From Microcebus murinus (Eukaryota; Chordata; Mammalia; Primates; Cheirogaleidae), in contig NC_134109.1 of assembly GCF_040939455.1 (NCBI RefSeq), forward strand, positions 38,209,501 to 38,273,500: a stretch of DNA of 64,000 bases, read 5' to 3'. Under the pieces are notes generated by a model. The model was not told where the DNA came from. It was given only the letters and a program-made list of their open reading frames with translations, and ran no database searches. The position numbers were made by a program, and so were the translations under genes. Position 1 is the stretch's first letter. Each line of letters starts with the position of its first letter. This document shows, one piece after another, positions 12,125-23,800 of the stretch.

Positions 12125-12260
12125 CTCTACTAGGTTCTGGGGAAATAACAGTGAACCCAACAAACATGGCCTCTTCTCTCAGTCAGTTTATAAGCTGGTG
12201 TAGGAAGCAGATGACAAGGCAAGCAGACACTACAAAGTCAATTGCTTAAACTAAAGTTGT
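12125..12260 (-). mobile_element. L2 fragment, antisense
   Basis: Plus-strand GGTTCTGGGGAAATAACAGTGAACCCAACAAACATGGCC resembles the reversed L2 string 'GCTGGGGATACAGCAGTGAACAAAACAGAC'. The hAT element at 11932 lies directly against it. Confidence 0.65.
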
Positions 12261-12641
12261 GTGATCATTTGCAAAGGATAGCAGAAAGGAAAATACTGAA
12301 TCATAGGTAAGGGCTGGATAGTCTTCCCACTTTCCAGATTCCTGGGATACAATGCTTTCTCCTGCATTCCCACCTCTGCCAGCAGCCCCATGACACCCAG
12401 CAGTCATTATGTTCACCTTTATCTTCCTCACCTCCGCTTTCAAGTCACTACTGAGTCTTGGCCATATGACTTCTAATCCCCATACCCATATCACAAGGTC
12501 ATCCTCATGATTGCTGGCTGGCACCTCCTCACTGGGTCCACACTTCTGGTCCAGCAGTGTTCAAATGACAGAGCACAGCATTTCATGACACCCTAATGCA
12601 GCTGCTCTGTTCATCAAAGGTTCAAAAATAAGATTCTTAGG
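12261..12641. other. No gene or repeat recognised
   Basis: Unrecognised sequence. A 92-residue minus-strand frame at 12246-12524 has no identifiable domain. Confidence 0.5.
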
Positions 12642-13110
12642 TGTGGTGGGTTGAATGGTGGTCCCCCAAAAGGTTGGTTGGTTCCCCAAAAGAGATGTCT
12701 CTGTCCAGATCCCTAGAATCTTTGAATGTCACCTTATTTGGAAAAAGAATCTTTGCAGATACAATTAAGGATCTTGAGATCAGATCATCCTGGGTTCCCT
12801 GGATGAGCCCTGAGATTTCAAGTCTTCTTCTGAAAGACAGGAGAGGAAGCAACAACATACAGAGAAGGCAATATGAAGACAGAGGCAGAGATTGGAGTGA
12901 TGTGGCCATGAGCCAAGGAAGCCAAGACTGCCAACAGCTACCAGGGGCTAGATGAGGCAAGGAAGGGTTCTCTCTTAGAATCTCCAGAAGGAGAGTGGCC
13001 CTGCGGACACCTTCATCTTCTGGCCTCCAGAACCCTGAGGAAATAAATTTCTGTTGTTTTAAGCCACTCAGTTTCTGGTAAATTTTACAGCAGCCCTGGG
13101 AAGTAACTCA
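12642..13110 (+). mobile_element. MLT1-like MaLR solo LTR, sense
   Basis: Begins TGTGGTGGGTTGAATGGTGG and runs through CACCTTATTTGGAAAAAGAA, CTTTGCAGATACAATTAAGG, GATCATCCTGGGTTCCCTGG, CTTCTGGCCTCCAGAACCC, the polyadenylation signal AATAAA near 13040, TTCTGTTGTTTTAAGCCACT, and a GGGAAGTAACTCA end. This is the layout of an ERVL-MaLR (MLT1 type) long terminal repeat standing alone, without internal retroviral sequence. The 104-107-residue open frames on both strands here are LTR-derived and not genes. Confidence 0.85.
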
Positions 13111-13915
13111 TTATGCCTCCCACCATCCAGTACAAACCATCCTTCACAATGCTGCCAGGTGGGTCTTGCTAAATGCAAATCTGGCCATCTCACACCCCTG
13201 CTTTAAACCACTGTTGTCTCTCTGTCCCTCCTGCAACACTCCCTTTCTCTGCTATGACACCATGAAAGACAGCGTTCACTTGGGTGACACACTCCCCACC
13301 CCCTACCCCACCAGGGGTACGTACACATGTGATAGTTCACAGCATGATGGAGTCAATGCCACTGTCCCTCCCACTCAAGAACTCATATCAGAATGGAACT
13401 GAGTGGAACTTTTATAGGGACAGACACTCAATTGAAACACAAAAGCAGGAAAAGCAGCCACTTCCAATCTGCTGCGTGCCATTCGATTACTTGGAACACA
13501 CCCCGTTGAACAAACTTTGCCACCTGCGGGGCATCATCGCCTGGTGTCTGCCTTCCTCTCGGGCCCTTCCCTGCCGCACTGTGCGTCAGCACTGCTGACT
13601 CACTTCTACTTCCTGGGACACAACTTGCTCGTCGTCGTCGGGGCCTCTTTGCCTTCGCACATCCTGTTCCCTTTGCTTGTACCGTTCTTCCCACACTCAC
13701 CCACCTCACAAACTCCTGCTTGTCTTGGGAAGCCAAGTTCATATTCCATTTATTCCAGGAAGCCCTTTGTCCACTTCAGTTTTGATCCTTCCCTTTCATT
13801 TGCAGCAATGATCTTGCTTTTTATAAAATACAAAGTCTTATTTTTACCTACTACACTATACTGTAATTCTTTGTTTATGTGTCCATTTCCTTGAAGGCCA
13901 GACCATTTTTAACTC
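13111..13915 (+). mobile_element. L2 (LINE) 3' region, sense
   Basis: Landmarks in L2 order: TCTGGCCATCTCACACCCCT near 13181, TAAACCACTGTTGTCTCTC near 13204, then a long pyrimidine-rich part, and CCTTGAAGGCCAGACCATTT near 13890 (the 'CTTGAGGGCAGGGACC' segment). It is degenerate. The overlapping 104-125-residue open frames at 13284-13894 on both strands come from this L2 and lack protein-family features. A local CGTCGTCGTCGG run is at 13630-13641. Confidence 0.75.
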
Positions 13916-13934
13916 ATCTTATTCAGCCTTTAAA

Positions 13935-14395
13935 AAACAAAAAAAGGAGAGCCATCCTGCCATTTGCCACAACAAGGATGGCCCTGGCGGACATGCTTAG
14001 TGAAATAAGCCAGACATAGAGAGTCTATGCATGATCTCCCTTACATGTAGAATATTTTTTTTAAAAAAAGTTCTGAAATAATAGGACTAAAAAATAGTAC
14101 CAAAACGGTGGTTACAGTGGGCAGGGTAGGGGAGGAAATGGGGAGATACAAAGTAGCAGACATATAGGATGAGCAAGTGTAGAGGTCTAATGTATACATG
14201 AGGACTGTAGTTAAATTGTACTGTGTTAGGGATTTTTGTTAAAGTAGATATGAGCTGCTTTTGTCACATACAAAAAGGTAACTGTGAGATAATACGTATG
14301 TTAATCTGTTTCACTATAGTGATAACTTTACTATATATATCCCATAATATGTTACAAACCTCAAATATACCCAATACAATTTATTTTTAAAAACA
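13935..14395 (+). mobile_element. L1 3' end, sense, 5'-truncated
   Basis: CCTTAGTGAAATAAGCCAGA-type text near 13998, ACGGTGGTTACAGTGGGCAG near 14106, TGAGGACTGTAGTTAAATTG near 14199, AACTGTGAGATAATACGTAT near 14280, and a CCTCAAATATACCCAATACAATTT end are the standard L1 ORF2 end and 3' UTR of a primate/mammalian L1 (L1MA-like by appearance). No intact frame. Confidence 0.85.
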
Positions 14396-14553
14396 AACAA
14401 ACTCATCAGGTTGTTTTGAGCACCCAGCACATAGAAGAAACTCCCCACCAATCTACTGAATTACATTGATCCAGAACTTAAGCTCTGGAATTGATCATGT
14501 TTGAAGGTTGTAATACTTCTTTTATGATGAAAATAACACAAGTATCAATATTT

Positions 14554-14894
14554 TTTTTTTTTTTTTTTTGAGACAGAGTCTCACTTTGTTGCACAGGCTA
14601 GAGTGAGTGCCGTGGCGTCAGCCTAGCTCACAGCAACCTCAAACTCCTGGGCTCAAGCAATCCTTCTGCCTCAGCCTCCCAAGTAGCTGGGACTACAGGC
14701 ATGCGCCACCATGCCCGGCTAATTTTTTTTTTATATATATATATATTAGTTGGCCAATTAATTTCTTTCTATTTATAGTAGAGACGGGGTCTTGCTCTTG
14801 CTCAGGCTGGTTTCGAACTCCTGACCTCGAGCAATCCGCCCGCCTCGGCCTCCCAGAGTGCTAGGATTACAGGCTTGAGCCACCGCGCCCGGCC
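14554..14894 (-). mobile_element. Strepsirrhine-type Alu, antisense, exact 15-bp target duplication
   Basis: A T-run, GAGACAGAGTCTCACTTTGT, GTGCCGTGGCGTCAGCCTAG, the TATATATATATATTAGTTGG middle, and the GAGCCACCGCGCCCGGCC end. The flanking direct repeat CAAGTATCAATATTT at 14539-14553 and 14895-14909 is exact. The 85-residue frame at 14607-14864 is the usual Alu-antisense pseudo-peptide. It faces the sense Alu at 15081, forming an inverted pair. Confidence 0.97.
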
Positions 14895-15080
14895 CAAGTA
14901 TCAATATTTAATGCAAGGTTTCATGATTTTAGGGGACAGGTTGTGAGAGGCTGGTAGAGAAAGTGAAGAAAATGCATTCCTTCAATTATTAGGCAGCTAC
15001 ACTGCTTTCATAGAATGGATTTGAGAACTGAGAACATGGCAATCTATGTACCCCGCCCTGCTGATAAAATTGAAGGGGGG

Positions 15081-15421
<341 letters not shown>

Positions 15422-15435
15422 AAATTGAAGGGGGG

Positions 15436-16352
15436 TATTTTTATTTTTCACAAGAAGAAACAAAAGTAGTCTTGAGAGCAAGTCAGCATTTTCTCTTCAT
15501 TTTCACATGCAGATCCATCCGGCACCCTGGTCCTTGTAATGTCATCTGCCTGTGCCTCTTCACCCGGCTTTCTCAGCCCTACCAGAATAGTAACAGCAAA
15601 GGCCGTTGTGACTCAGGGTCCCTTTGGGAATGGATGTTTGGAATAAAAATAACGCCACAATACCATTTCCACAAGTCCTCTAAATGGCTTTAAAACAAGC
15701 CTCTTGGTAAAAGTGTTCCATCCCTGTCCTGAAGCTGGGACTCTGCCTGAGCTATTTTCGGCCGTGTTTCCAGTTGCCGCTGGCCAGTGGCAGCATTTCA
15801 CACTCGGCTGCCACTTCTCATTGCTGCCCATCACGCCCTTTTTGGGAAGGTTTCTCCTCCCAGGCTGACACACGTGGAAGGCAGGCGGGCGGGCGAGATG
15901 CTGCCCCTCCCTTACTAGGGTGCAGGGTGGGAGGGATGCTATGGCATATTTTGTGTTTGGCTAGGCAGGGCCTGCACCTAACATCCCTGAAAGATAGCCA
16001 CTTCTCTCCTTATGCAGCAAGCACAGGAGATGTAACCACTTTCTTAGGCAGTTGCAGTCAGAAATTTATCCAGATAAATACAAACGTAGCAGACTTCTCT
16101 ACCCTGCTCTCTGCCCTGGGAAACTGAGCTGCATGGACAACGTCAACAGGTTTCCTTGCACTCTGGCTTCCATGGGGGCTCAGCCAAGGGGGAACCCCAG
16201 TAGGACACTGGAGAGAGGCGACTGAGGTCAGGAATATGTCCCCTGACTCCATCCCTGTGAGGTCATCTCAGGCTGGCTGCAGTCCTTGACCTAAGTCACT
16301 GCCCTTCTCAATGTAGTATTTCTCTGCATGGGACTCTGAGTTCCAGTAAGTA
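15436..16352. other. Unrecognised, moderately GC-rich block
   Basis: No repeat was recognised. GC content is higher than in neighbouring DNA, including GGCGGGCGGGCGAG at 15882-15898. Overlapping open frames of 64-117 residues on both strands (15613-16252) show no recognisable domain. It may be single-copy or weakly conserved DNA, but coding status is not supported. Confidence 0.4.
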
Positions 16353-17461
16353 CCATTGACCCTTGAACAACACAGGAGTTAGGGTGGTAAAAAAAAATCC
16401 ATATATAATTTTTATCTTCACCCAAACTTAACTACAAATAGCCTGCTGTTGGGAAGCCTTATTAATAACATGCACATTTGATTAACACATATTTTGTATA
16501 TGTATTATATACTGTATTCGTACACTAAAGCTAGAGAAAAGAAAATGTTAAGAAAATCATAAAGAGGGGGAAATGGGCATTTATTGAAACCTTAAAATCT
16601 GTACCCCCATAATATGCCGAAATTAAAAAAAAATGCTAAAAAAAAAAGAAAATCATAAAGCAAATACATTTACAGTACTTTACTATATTTATCGATACTG
16701 TAAGTTTACATCATCTGTTTACTAGATGAATCATCTGTCTGAAATGGCAGGCAACTACAGCTAGGGAACGTGAAACAGTCTAGGGGACATATGAAACAAT
16801 TCAACTTTTTCTTATAACGTCATGACTTTTCTCCACTTCTTGAGGGCACTTCCAGCGTCACTAGTGGCACTTTGTATGGGTGTCATGGTGCTATTCGAGG
16901 TTTACAGTATTGCACTAAACATGGTGGAGAACATTCAAGAACCGTGACAGATCACTTTTTACTTTAATACGAAATTTATTGGAGAGACAAACTGCTCACA
17001 TGGAGATGATTAGCGATGATTAGTGTCTAAGTGGATACTCGCCAACACTTGAACTCACCATAATAGTGGCTATGAACAGTAGTACAGCATGTACTACAGT
17101 TAATTTTATGCAGTTATGATTTATTATTGCATCTTTATGTTTGTTTACGTTTCTCTACTGTGAATGGTGCCATGTATGGTCTGTGTTTGTGTGCATAAGT
17201 TTTGATAAATTTTAACTTTTCATAATAGATTTGTGTATATTTTGTGGTAGTAAATGATAAAATAGACTAGAATATACATATATTTTATACATTCATGACA
17301 TACCCTTTTCTTAATTTTTTCCATATTTCTAGGCTACATGGTTCATCTGTGAGTTTTTTTCAAATTGCCACAAATCTCCAAACAATTTTCTAGCATATTT
17401 TTAAAAATTGCATGTAAGTGGGCCCACACAGTTCAAACCTATGTTATTCAAGGGTCAGCTG
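16353..17461. mobile_element. Tigger-type (TcMar) DNA transposon, internally deleted
   Basis: The left end at 16353 reads CCATTGACCCTTGAACAACA. The right end reads GTTATTCAAGGGTCAGCTG at 17443-17461. These are the diverged inverted repeats of the primate MER2/Tigger group, preceded by TA at 16351-16352. Internal motifs near the left (AACTTAACTACAAATAGCCT; GCACATTTGATTAACACATA; TACACTAAAGCTAGAGAAAAG) match the subterminal part of that group. At about 1.1 kb it is shorter than a full Tigger, and no transposase frame remains. An 81-bp L1 end is nested at 16565-16645. Confidence 0.85.
16565..16645 (+). mobile_element. Ultra-short L1 3' end nested in Tigger, 15-bp target duplication
   Basis: The insert contains GGGCATTTATTGAAACCTTA, AATCTGTACCCCCATAATAT and an A-rich tail. 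This is the terminal 3' UTR of an L1 that I associate with strepsirrhine genomes. The exact 15-bp direct repeat AAGAAAATCATAAAG flanks it at 16550-16564 and 16646-16660, which proves target-primed insertion. Only about 60 bases of L1 plus the tail were copied, so it was inactive on arrival. Confidence 0.92.
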
Positions 17462-18660
17462 CATTACTTCCCTTTTAGGCCCAGGTGTGGTGATCACTCT
17501 GCAGTGACTGACCTCGAGTTACTGCACCGTTCCCTGTGGCTCTATTATATCCCACCCACACCTTTATAAACACTACTGTTGTAAATCTTTCAATTCTCCA
17601 AAGTTGAGTGTGCCAACTATTTGCTGTGAGGGCTCTCACAGATTCACCTAGACTGAAGACACACTGAAAGTTTAATTAACAGAGTTTTTATAGGTTTTAA
17701 CAGATTATTTGGTTTCAAGGAACCCACTCAGACTTTCATTGAAAAAAGGGTTGTTTGAAAGGATACAGGAGGATTAAAACACGAATGAAGTACAGTAAAT
17801 ATGTGATCCCCTCTGAGAACTAGAAAGTCTCTATTTCTTGATCTCAGACCTTACAGCTACTTGTCTCTGTTATCTGTCCAATTTTCTCTACAGAGCATGT
17901 TCTTCTGTTTTCTCTTGATTCTTCATTCACATTCTCACCTCGTGACTTCAGAGTGTACATGATTTTGGCTTGCCAAGACAGACGCCGACTTCATTCTTTA
18001 CCCCTGACCTAGCAGTTGCCCCAACTAATTAAGTAGACATTATTGGAACATAAGACAAATTAATAAGCAAACTAACAAGAGTGTGGTTATCTATGAGATG
18101 AAAGCAAACTCAGATTCTTTTGAGAAGAGGCAGAGTACAAATGAGTGTTTGTGAATGATGGAAGTTCAGGTTGTTTAAGAGATGTGCCTATCTGTTTCTA
18201 TAGACTCATAAATGGTTACATATGTGTATGTACTCATGTTTCTCAGAAATGAGAATCAAGTCAAAGAAAATATTGTTGTTTTAAAACATACTTAGGGACA
18301 ACTCGGGATGAGAGGCCTGAGTTTTCTTGTACACAGCAATCTGGTGGCTTTGCCTCCCTCAAGTTGATCTTAATGTCTCTGGGAGGTTGGGACATGCTTG
18401 TTTGAACTTCAAAATGATAGTAAAGAACCCACAGTAGCTTCTCAATGGCTGAGTTTATTAGACTGCAAGAGCTGCTTTGAGTAGATTATGACTGGACAGC
18501 TGACCCTTCCTCCTGGTGTGTCCAGGCCCTAAACAGAACCTGCTGCCCAAGACTTCCTTTTCTGAGAGAAATCTGGTCCAGAGGAGTTAGCTGGAGAAAA
18601 GAGTCGATGGTTAAACCTGGGTTGATGTCACCCAACATGACATGACACTTATTGTTTAAA
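17462..18660. other. No gene or clear repeat recognised
   Basis: Unrecognised sequence without a convincing coding frame. The part at 17620-17830 may be a very old repeat, but no family was recognised. Confidence 0.45.
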
Positions 18661-18760
18661 GGACCATTCACTTTAATGTCTTTGTTTTACATGAGAAAAC
18701 TGAAGCCCAGGAAATTTAAGTGACCTACTTGTCACACAGAAAGTTGATGTATTTTGTACC
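18661..18760 (-). mobile_element. MIR fragment, antisense
   Basis: GTTTTACATGAGAAAACTGAAGCCCAGGAAATTTAAGTGACCTACTTGTCACACAG, in pieces, follows the reversed MIR core ('TTTTACAGATGAGGAAACTGAGGC...AAGTAACTTGCC'). Confidence 0.75.
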
Positions 18761-19894
18761 ACCTGATCTTCTTTAGTTGATTGTCCATAATACCAAAAAT
18801 GCTTTCAAATCTAGGGGCAGATTTCTGTGTTCATGGGAAACCCTTAGGAGGGAGACTTCCATAGCGTGTTGATAAGAGGTGAGCGTAACCATACAACTTA
18901 TTGTTCCAAATGGGGCCACTGTGGAAGTGAAAAGCAGTGTTGCTGTTAACAACTGGGCCAGGTCATCGGGCATCATGTGGGAGTATCCCCCTAAATAAAA
19001 GGTCATTGCAGAGAAGTAGTAACAAGGAACCTCTAGGCTGACCCAGGAATCTGGGTAGGGAGGCCCAGAAAATAGATGCCTATGTGACCAGGTCCTTTCG
19101 GTGATGCCTGTCCAGGTTCTGAGCCTCTGGCTACTAAAATATGTAGAAGAAGGACTCCTCTAAAACATGGAGACTTAGGCTGAGGTTCTTTACATAATTG
19201 GAGGTTTGTTGATACCTTTGATGGGATGGGGAACCATTTATCTCTCAAATTATAGACCACTGGTCTGTTGGACAGTTCTTAAAAGCACACATCAAATTAT
19301 AGGATCAGGTTAGTTTTTTTTAAGTCTAGTACCTTGCATGAGGAAGAAAAAAGTTGTGGTATCAATTCCACTACTGATTTTGCTCTATTTTCTTTGATTT
19401 CATAAGAAAAGGTAAGAGTAATGGAAGTACTTTTATAGTGCAGATCAAGTCCCTCATCTCTCTCACTCTATAAACAGGGGACTAAACTATTTAATCTGTT
19501 TCCAGATCACTGGCCATTAATGCTTCTTCTATGTTCATGTCATGGCACCACTGTCAAAGTCTTGTGTTAATCGAAATCCCAGTCCTAAATTGTAGAAAAT
19601 AGGGCTGTGTTTAAGTTCCCTATCTCTTCTTTCTAGTATATATTTAAATAACTTTTTCTCATTATGTAAAAAACTTAAAAATAAATAAATCCATGCCTTC
19701 CAGGTACAGCAAAAAGAAAGACAAGTTTCTACTGAAGTTTTGATTTTATATTTTTAAAATAGAAGCAAATGATCCTACTGACTAGTAATTTCCAGAAAGA
19801 GCATTATGATCAAAGAATAACAAAACTAAATTCTCTCAATTGATAGAAACACTTTCTCAGTTAATTGAACCATGAAACAACTCCATCAAATAGA
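18761..19894. other. No gene or clear repeat recognised
   Basis: Short minus-strand open frames (75-77 residues at 18773-19006 and 19033-19260) have no recognised domain. No RNA gene was seen. Confidence 0.45.
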
Positions 19895-20000
19895 TCATTT
19901 ATTTATTCATTTGTTCTTTTCTTTCATCAATAACCCTTTAGTTCTTTGGGTCTAGCCCTGAGCTTGCTACTAGGTGCTGGTGTAATTTATTATGTTAATT
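19895..20000 (-). mobile_element. L2 terminus-like fragment, antisense
   Basis: ATTTATTTATTCATTTGTTC and GAGCTTGCTACTAGGTGCTGG resemble the reversed L2 3' terminus. Weak, short match. Confidence 0.4.
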
Positions 20001-22834
20001 TTTGGTATATTTTTCTTCTGATCCATCCTGCCTAATCTAACAAGAAATAATTATGGAAAATTAGGTATTTTCCAGAAGACTTAGTGAAGTTCTTTCATGA
20101 TCAAGGCAGTCATTTGTTAACATCTATTCTTAATATGTTTTATGACAAAATCATATTTTCCATGTTGGCACAGAACTCTGCATTGTCAACCGAATACTGG
20201 TCTACATTCAAAAGTTTTCTTTTGGAAAAACTTTACCCTTATTATCAGGCACCCTCACAACTTATGCCAACATCAATGAGGAATGACATTGTCTCTGGCC
20301 AACTCTGAATGATAATTCTTCCACCCTCATTCCCACTTTCTCAAGTGGTTGGCTAGATCACCTTTCATTCAAAAATGGTGTGTCCATAATTTTCAGTGTT
20401 AGAAAATGTCCTTTGATATTGTCCAAAGCTTCCCTTCAGACATCTGATATATAAACAATCCAAACGATGTTACCTGGTTATTCTTGGTTCCCTAAGTTTT
20501 CTCCCTGTGTTGAGTTAGAGCAGCTTATCACCCACAGTGTCTACACATACCTCTATGCCTTTTGAGAAACCCTCAGAATTATACAAGCTGGAAGATAGCC
20601 CACAATCATATTTTTAATGACCTATCTAATGAAATGTGCTATATACAGATGAAATTGAATGTTTAAATACAAAATCATATTACTAATATGTATAATTTTA
20701 TATCCTCTGTAATAAAAGGAATCATATTTCTGTCATTTGCTTTTCTACTTAAGAAAAGGGCTTTACTCCCTCCTAATCCTCCCAAGTCTAACGTGAGGTC
20801 AGGCTGTTTCATATTTGACACCACTGGGAAAATATCAGGAAGGAGGAAATCATGGTGAAGTCATGGATTTAGGATTTTTTAGTTTATGATACTATGTCAG
20901 TAAATTGCAGTATCTCTGAGTCATTCTCTCCATTCTTTCTGGGGTTGGGAAATGGGGGCTATTGTTAGATCACTCTTTGCGCCTTAATCCCTACAAAATC
21001 CAAGTAGAGGATCCTATAAATCTGTTATTTGATATTAACTCTACTATAAATAAAGAATCAGGTAATGTTTAAGACAAGAACATAAAATGTGGAGTTTCTT
21101 GGAGGTAATACTATTTCCTTTTATGAGAAAACATAAGGGTTGTACTAAGAATTAAGTTATGAATGTATTTTGAATCTTATTAATAGATAATAAATCACTC
21201 TATTTAGTATATGTTCATCACTTAAAACTTAAATATAGGCTCTTTAAATAATTCAATATTTCAGTTGAGAGGGATCATGGAACTAGAAGAAAGGAGAAAG
21301 ACCATTTTGGAAAAGAGCCCGTGTTACAAGTAATTTGATATTAATACTACTTAGAGGGATGAATTCTGCCAATGTCTTATCTCCTTTTCTAAATTAAAGC
21401 AGTATTAAAATTATATCCATAATAATGTCTTCTTAATTTGCATTCAGATGCAATTTCTTAAATGGGAAAGAAACAAGAAAAAGGGATGCAGAAGGAATTA
21501 ATTACCCATAACTGTGGAAGTTTTGTGGGAACTTGTTAAACTTGTAAGCGTATATGTACATCTGCTTTGGTGGAACCAGAGAATTAGATCATCGAAAAAA
21601 TAAGTTTCATACACAATTTCACATAATCTCTAAAATAAAATGTCTTTTCTGAGTTGTAATTTAATTTTATACCTTCATGCTTTATATAGACCAATACAGG
21701 CAAAGTTCTCTAGAACATCTTCATAATTTTATAAAATTGTAGTTGAAGACATTGTGTTCCATTTTCTAAGGACCCTGCAGTAATTCATCCTTGAAACCAG
21801 GTTAAAAATATTTTATTTTAGAAAAATTTCATTTGCTTCCTTTTATCAGACAAGGAGTATGATATATCTTCATATGTAGCCCAATATGTTTCTATTTTTG
21901 TCAAAGCTTCTAAAAAAAACCTCAAATTATATTCATTGCCTAGCTGTAGCAATGAATTTAGTTCAATTACTTAGGGACTTTTATTGAATTTTATTTATGA
22001 ATTATTTATTTTTAAAATTGAGCATTTATTTAAAAATGGCTTATAATAACCATATTGAAATGAAAAAGGTATAAATATGAAATAAATTAGAGTAGGGATT
22101 TATATGCATAAATTCTGTGTGGTTGCTTTTTAAAAAATTCTCATTATCCAAGAGTCATCTGTTCTTGTTTTGTTTTTGACAATGGGCATTATTTATAAGG
22201 CTGAAATAGAACTTTATTGACATTATAAATGAGAATGATTATAAATAGCAAGTTTATAAAAAAATTCACACATACTTTTTGGGCATAGCAGTTATTAGAG
22301 GTGATCATAAAATTAATTTCTAACCCTTCACCAAATTGGCCAATTATATTGGCTTCTTTGTCAATTGTTTATTTTCAGGTCTTTACTAGTATGGTTTGCC
22401 CAGTCATTGGTCTGAAAATAATTATGGTTATAGATTTTGTTCAACACTTCAGAGCTCACCTTGGTAAATGAATACATTCTTTCCTTTACCATGTCTTTAT
22501 GGAAAAAGGAATATATTTACATGAAGGAAGTAGCATATTGCCTGGGGAGAGATGAGCCTTGGCTGAAAAATTGAAATTAGATTTATGTGACAGCAGCTGT
22601 TCTGCAATATGTGTGGCAATATCAACCAATTCTGATTCTTAGGGTAAGTATGTTCATTCCTCCTGACTCCCAACCAAAGATATGCTTAGGTAGAGACCAT
22701 AGTTCATAAGGATACTCACTTCATCAATATTAACTGTAATAATTACAACTAAAATATATATGATACTTTATGGTTTGTAATATAAAGAAATGGATCTGCA
22801 GGCAGTCAGAAACATCAAATTCTGCATCTGTTAG
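20001..22834. other. AT-rich, repeat-poor block
   Basis: Nearly 3 kb in which no Alu, L1, L2, MIR or LTR was recognised, unlike the rest of the window. AT-rich but not simple. The part at 21800-22450 holds several TAAT/ATTA and TTTATKR-like motifs. A 74-residue open frame at 20084-20308 contains the string HDQGSH, a superficial likeness to integrase motifs, without any further support. The block may include conserved non-coding DNA, which cannot be judged without alignment. Confidence 0.35.
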
Positions 22835-23270
22835 GATTAAACTTGGCTACATAGAGAAGTATAAGAAAACACACACTTAGATACACACACATACACACAT
22901 GCATAAATAAAACAACAAAATAACACTGCTGAAACAAGGAGAAAGGCAATTCTCTGTTAGCCTAATAGAGGATCTGAGACAGGCTGTCTGTGGTGCCTGT
23001 GGCAGCTTCACAGCATTTTGCTGCTCTGCATCTTTAGAATGTCACTTTTTGGTCCACAATAGCTACCTGTACTCTAGCCTTCATGTCTACCTACAAGCCA
23101 AGAGAAAGGAGGAGCAAGAGAAAGGCCTGCCTCCCACCATTTTAAGGAAACCCCCCGAGAAGTACCATCTAAGGGTTCCACTTATACATGTTGGTCAGAA
23201 CCGAGTCACATGATCACACCTAACTGCAGAGGAGTTCTGGAGCTATGGTCACTTAGCTGGGCACATCGCC
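22835..23270 (+). repeat. Diverged interspersed repeat (unnamed family, copy 1)
   Basis: It shares a loose pattern with 29783-30240, 32265-32740, 42965-43440 and 48385-48850: an opening like 'TTGGCTGCAAATAACAGA', a mid part naming tri/tetra-purine blocks, and an end such as CAGAACCGAGTCACATGATC. A CA microsatellite sits at about 22870-22903. I know this as a common old mammalian repeat but cannot name it safely. Confidence 0.45.
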
Positions 23271-23339
23271 ACCTCAGATAAATGCAGGTTCTGTTACTAA
23301 GGAGGAGGGACAGAATGGATATTGTGCTAGGTGCTGTTT

Positions 23340-23580
23340 TGTTCACTGGATGAAGAGTATCATGCAATAGTTAAGGGCATAGATTTGGAGTCAGATTGTC
23401 TGGTTTCAGATTCTGGCTTCATGGATACTAGTTTTGTAACTTTGAGCAAGTAACCTGGTTCAGTGCCTCAGTTTGTAAAATGGAGGTGACAATGGAACCT
23501 GACCCACAGGGTTATTGATTATGAGAATACAAATCACTTAATATAGTACCCAACACATAGAATATTATCAGTATATCTAT
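23340..23580 (+). mobile_element. MIR SINE, sense, near full length
   Basis: GCAATAGTTAAGGGCATAGA, TTTGGAGTCAGATTGTCTGG, AACTTTGAGCAAGTAACCTG, GCCTCAGTTTGTAAAATGGA and CAGGGTTATTGATTATGAGA run in MIR order over about 240 bp, close to the full 260-bp element. Confidence 0.9.
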
Positions 23581-23584
23581 TAAT

Positions 23585-23800
23585 GTGCTTGTTATGTATA
23601 TTGTCTCATCGAGTCTTCAGAACATCTCTATGAAGGGCAAATTTTTACCCTCATTTTACAGATTAAGAATCTGAAAGCCACAGAGGTTAAAATTTTCTCA
23701 ATGGGCATTCAGTCAGCAAATGGCAGAGACTAGATCAGAGCCTATGTCCTTTGACTCCATACTCTTTCTACCATGCAGTCTGCTTCATTACCAGATGGCT
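23585..23800 (-). mobile_element. MIR SINE, antisense
   Basis: TACCCTCATTTTACAGATTA, AGCCACAGAGGTTAAAATTT, AGTCAGCAAATGGCAGAGAC and TCCTTTGACTCCATACTC are the reversed MIR. It lies head-to-tail against the sense MIR at 23340, so the two form a diverged inverted pair. Confidence 0.85.

Noticed and set aside
12641..12960. Opposite-strand open frames of 104 and 107 residues
   Set aside because: Both lie entirely in an MLT1-like LTR, so they are repeat-derived.
13480..13660. Possible CpG island with CGTCGTCGTCGG
   Set aside because: Only a handful of CpGs over a short stretch, inside an L2. Too short and not accompanied by promoter features.
13284..13894. Overlapping 104-125-residue open frames on both strands
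   Set aside because: They lie in a sense L2 3' region and have no protein-family features.
14607..14864. 85-residue frame with a '[14 protein letters not shown]'-type peptide
   Set aside because: This is the standard pseudo-peptide of a reversed Alu, not a gene.
20084..20308. 74-residue frame with an integrase-like HDQGSH string
   Set aside because: Only six residues resemble a retroelement integrase motif. The downstream residues do not follow the family, and no flanking LTR or gag/pol sequence is visible.
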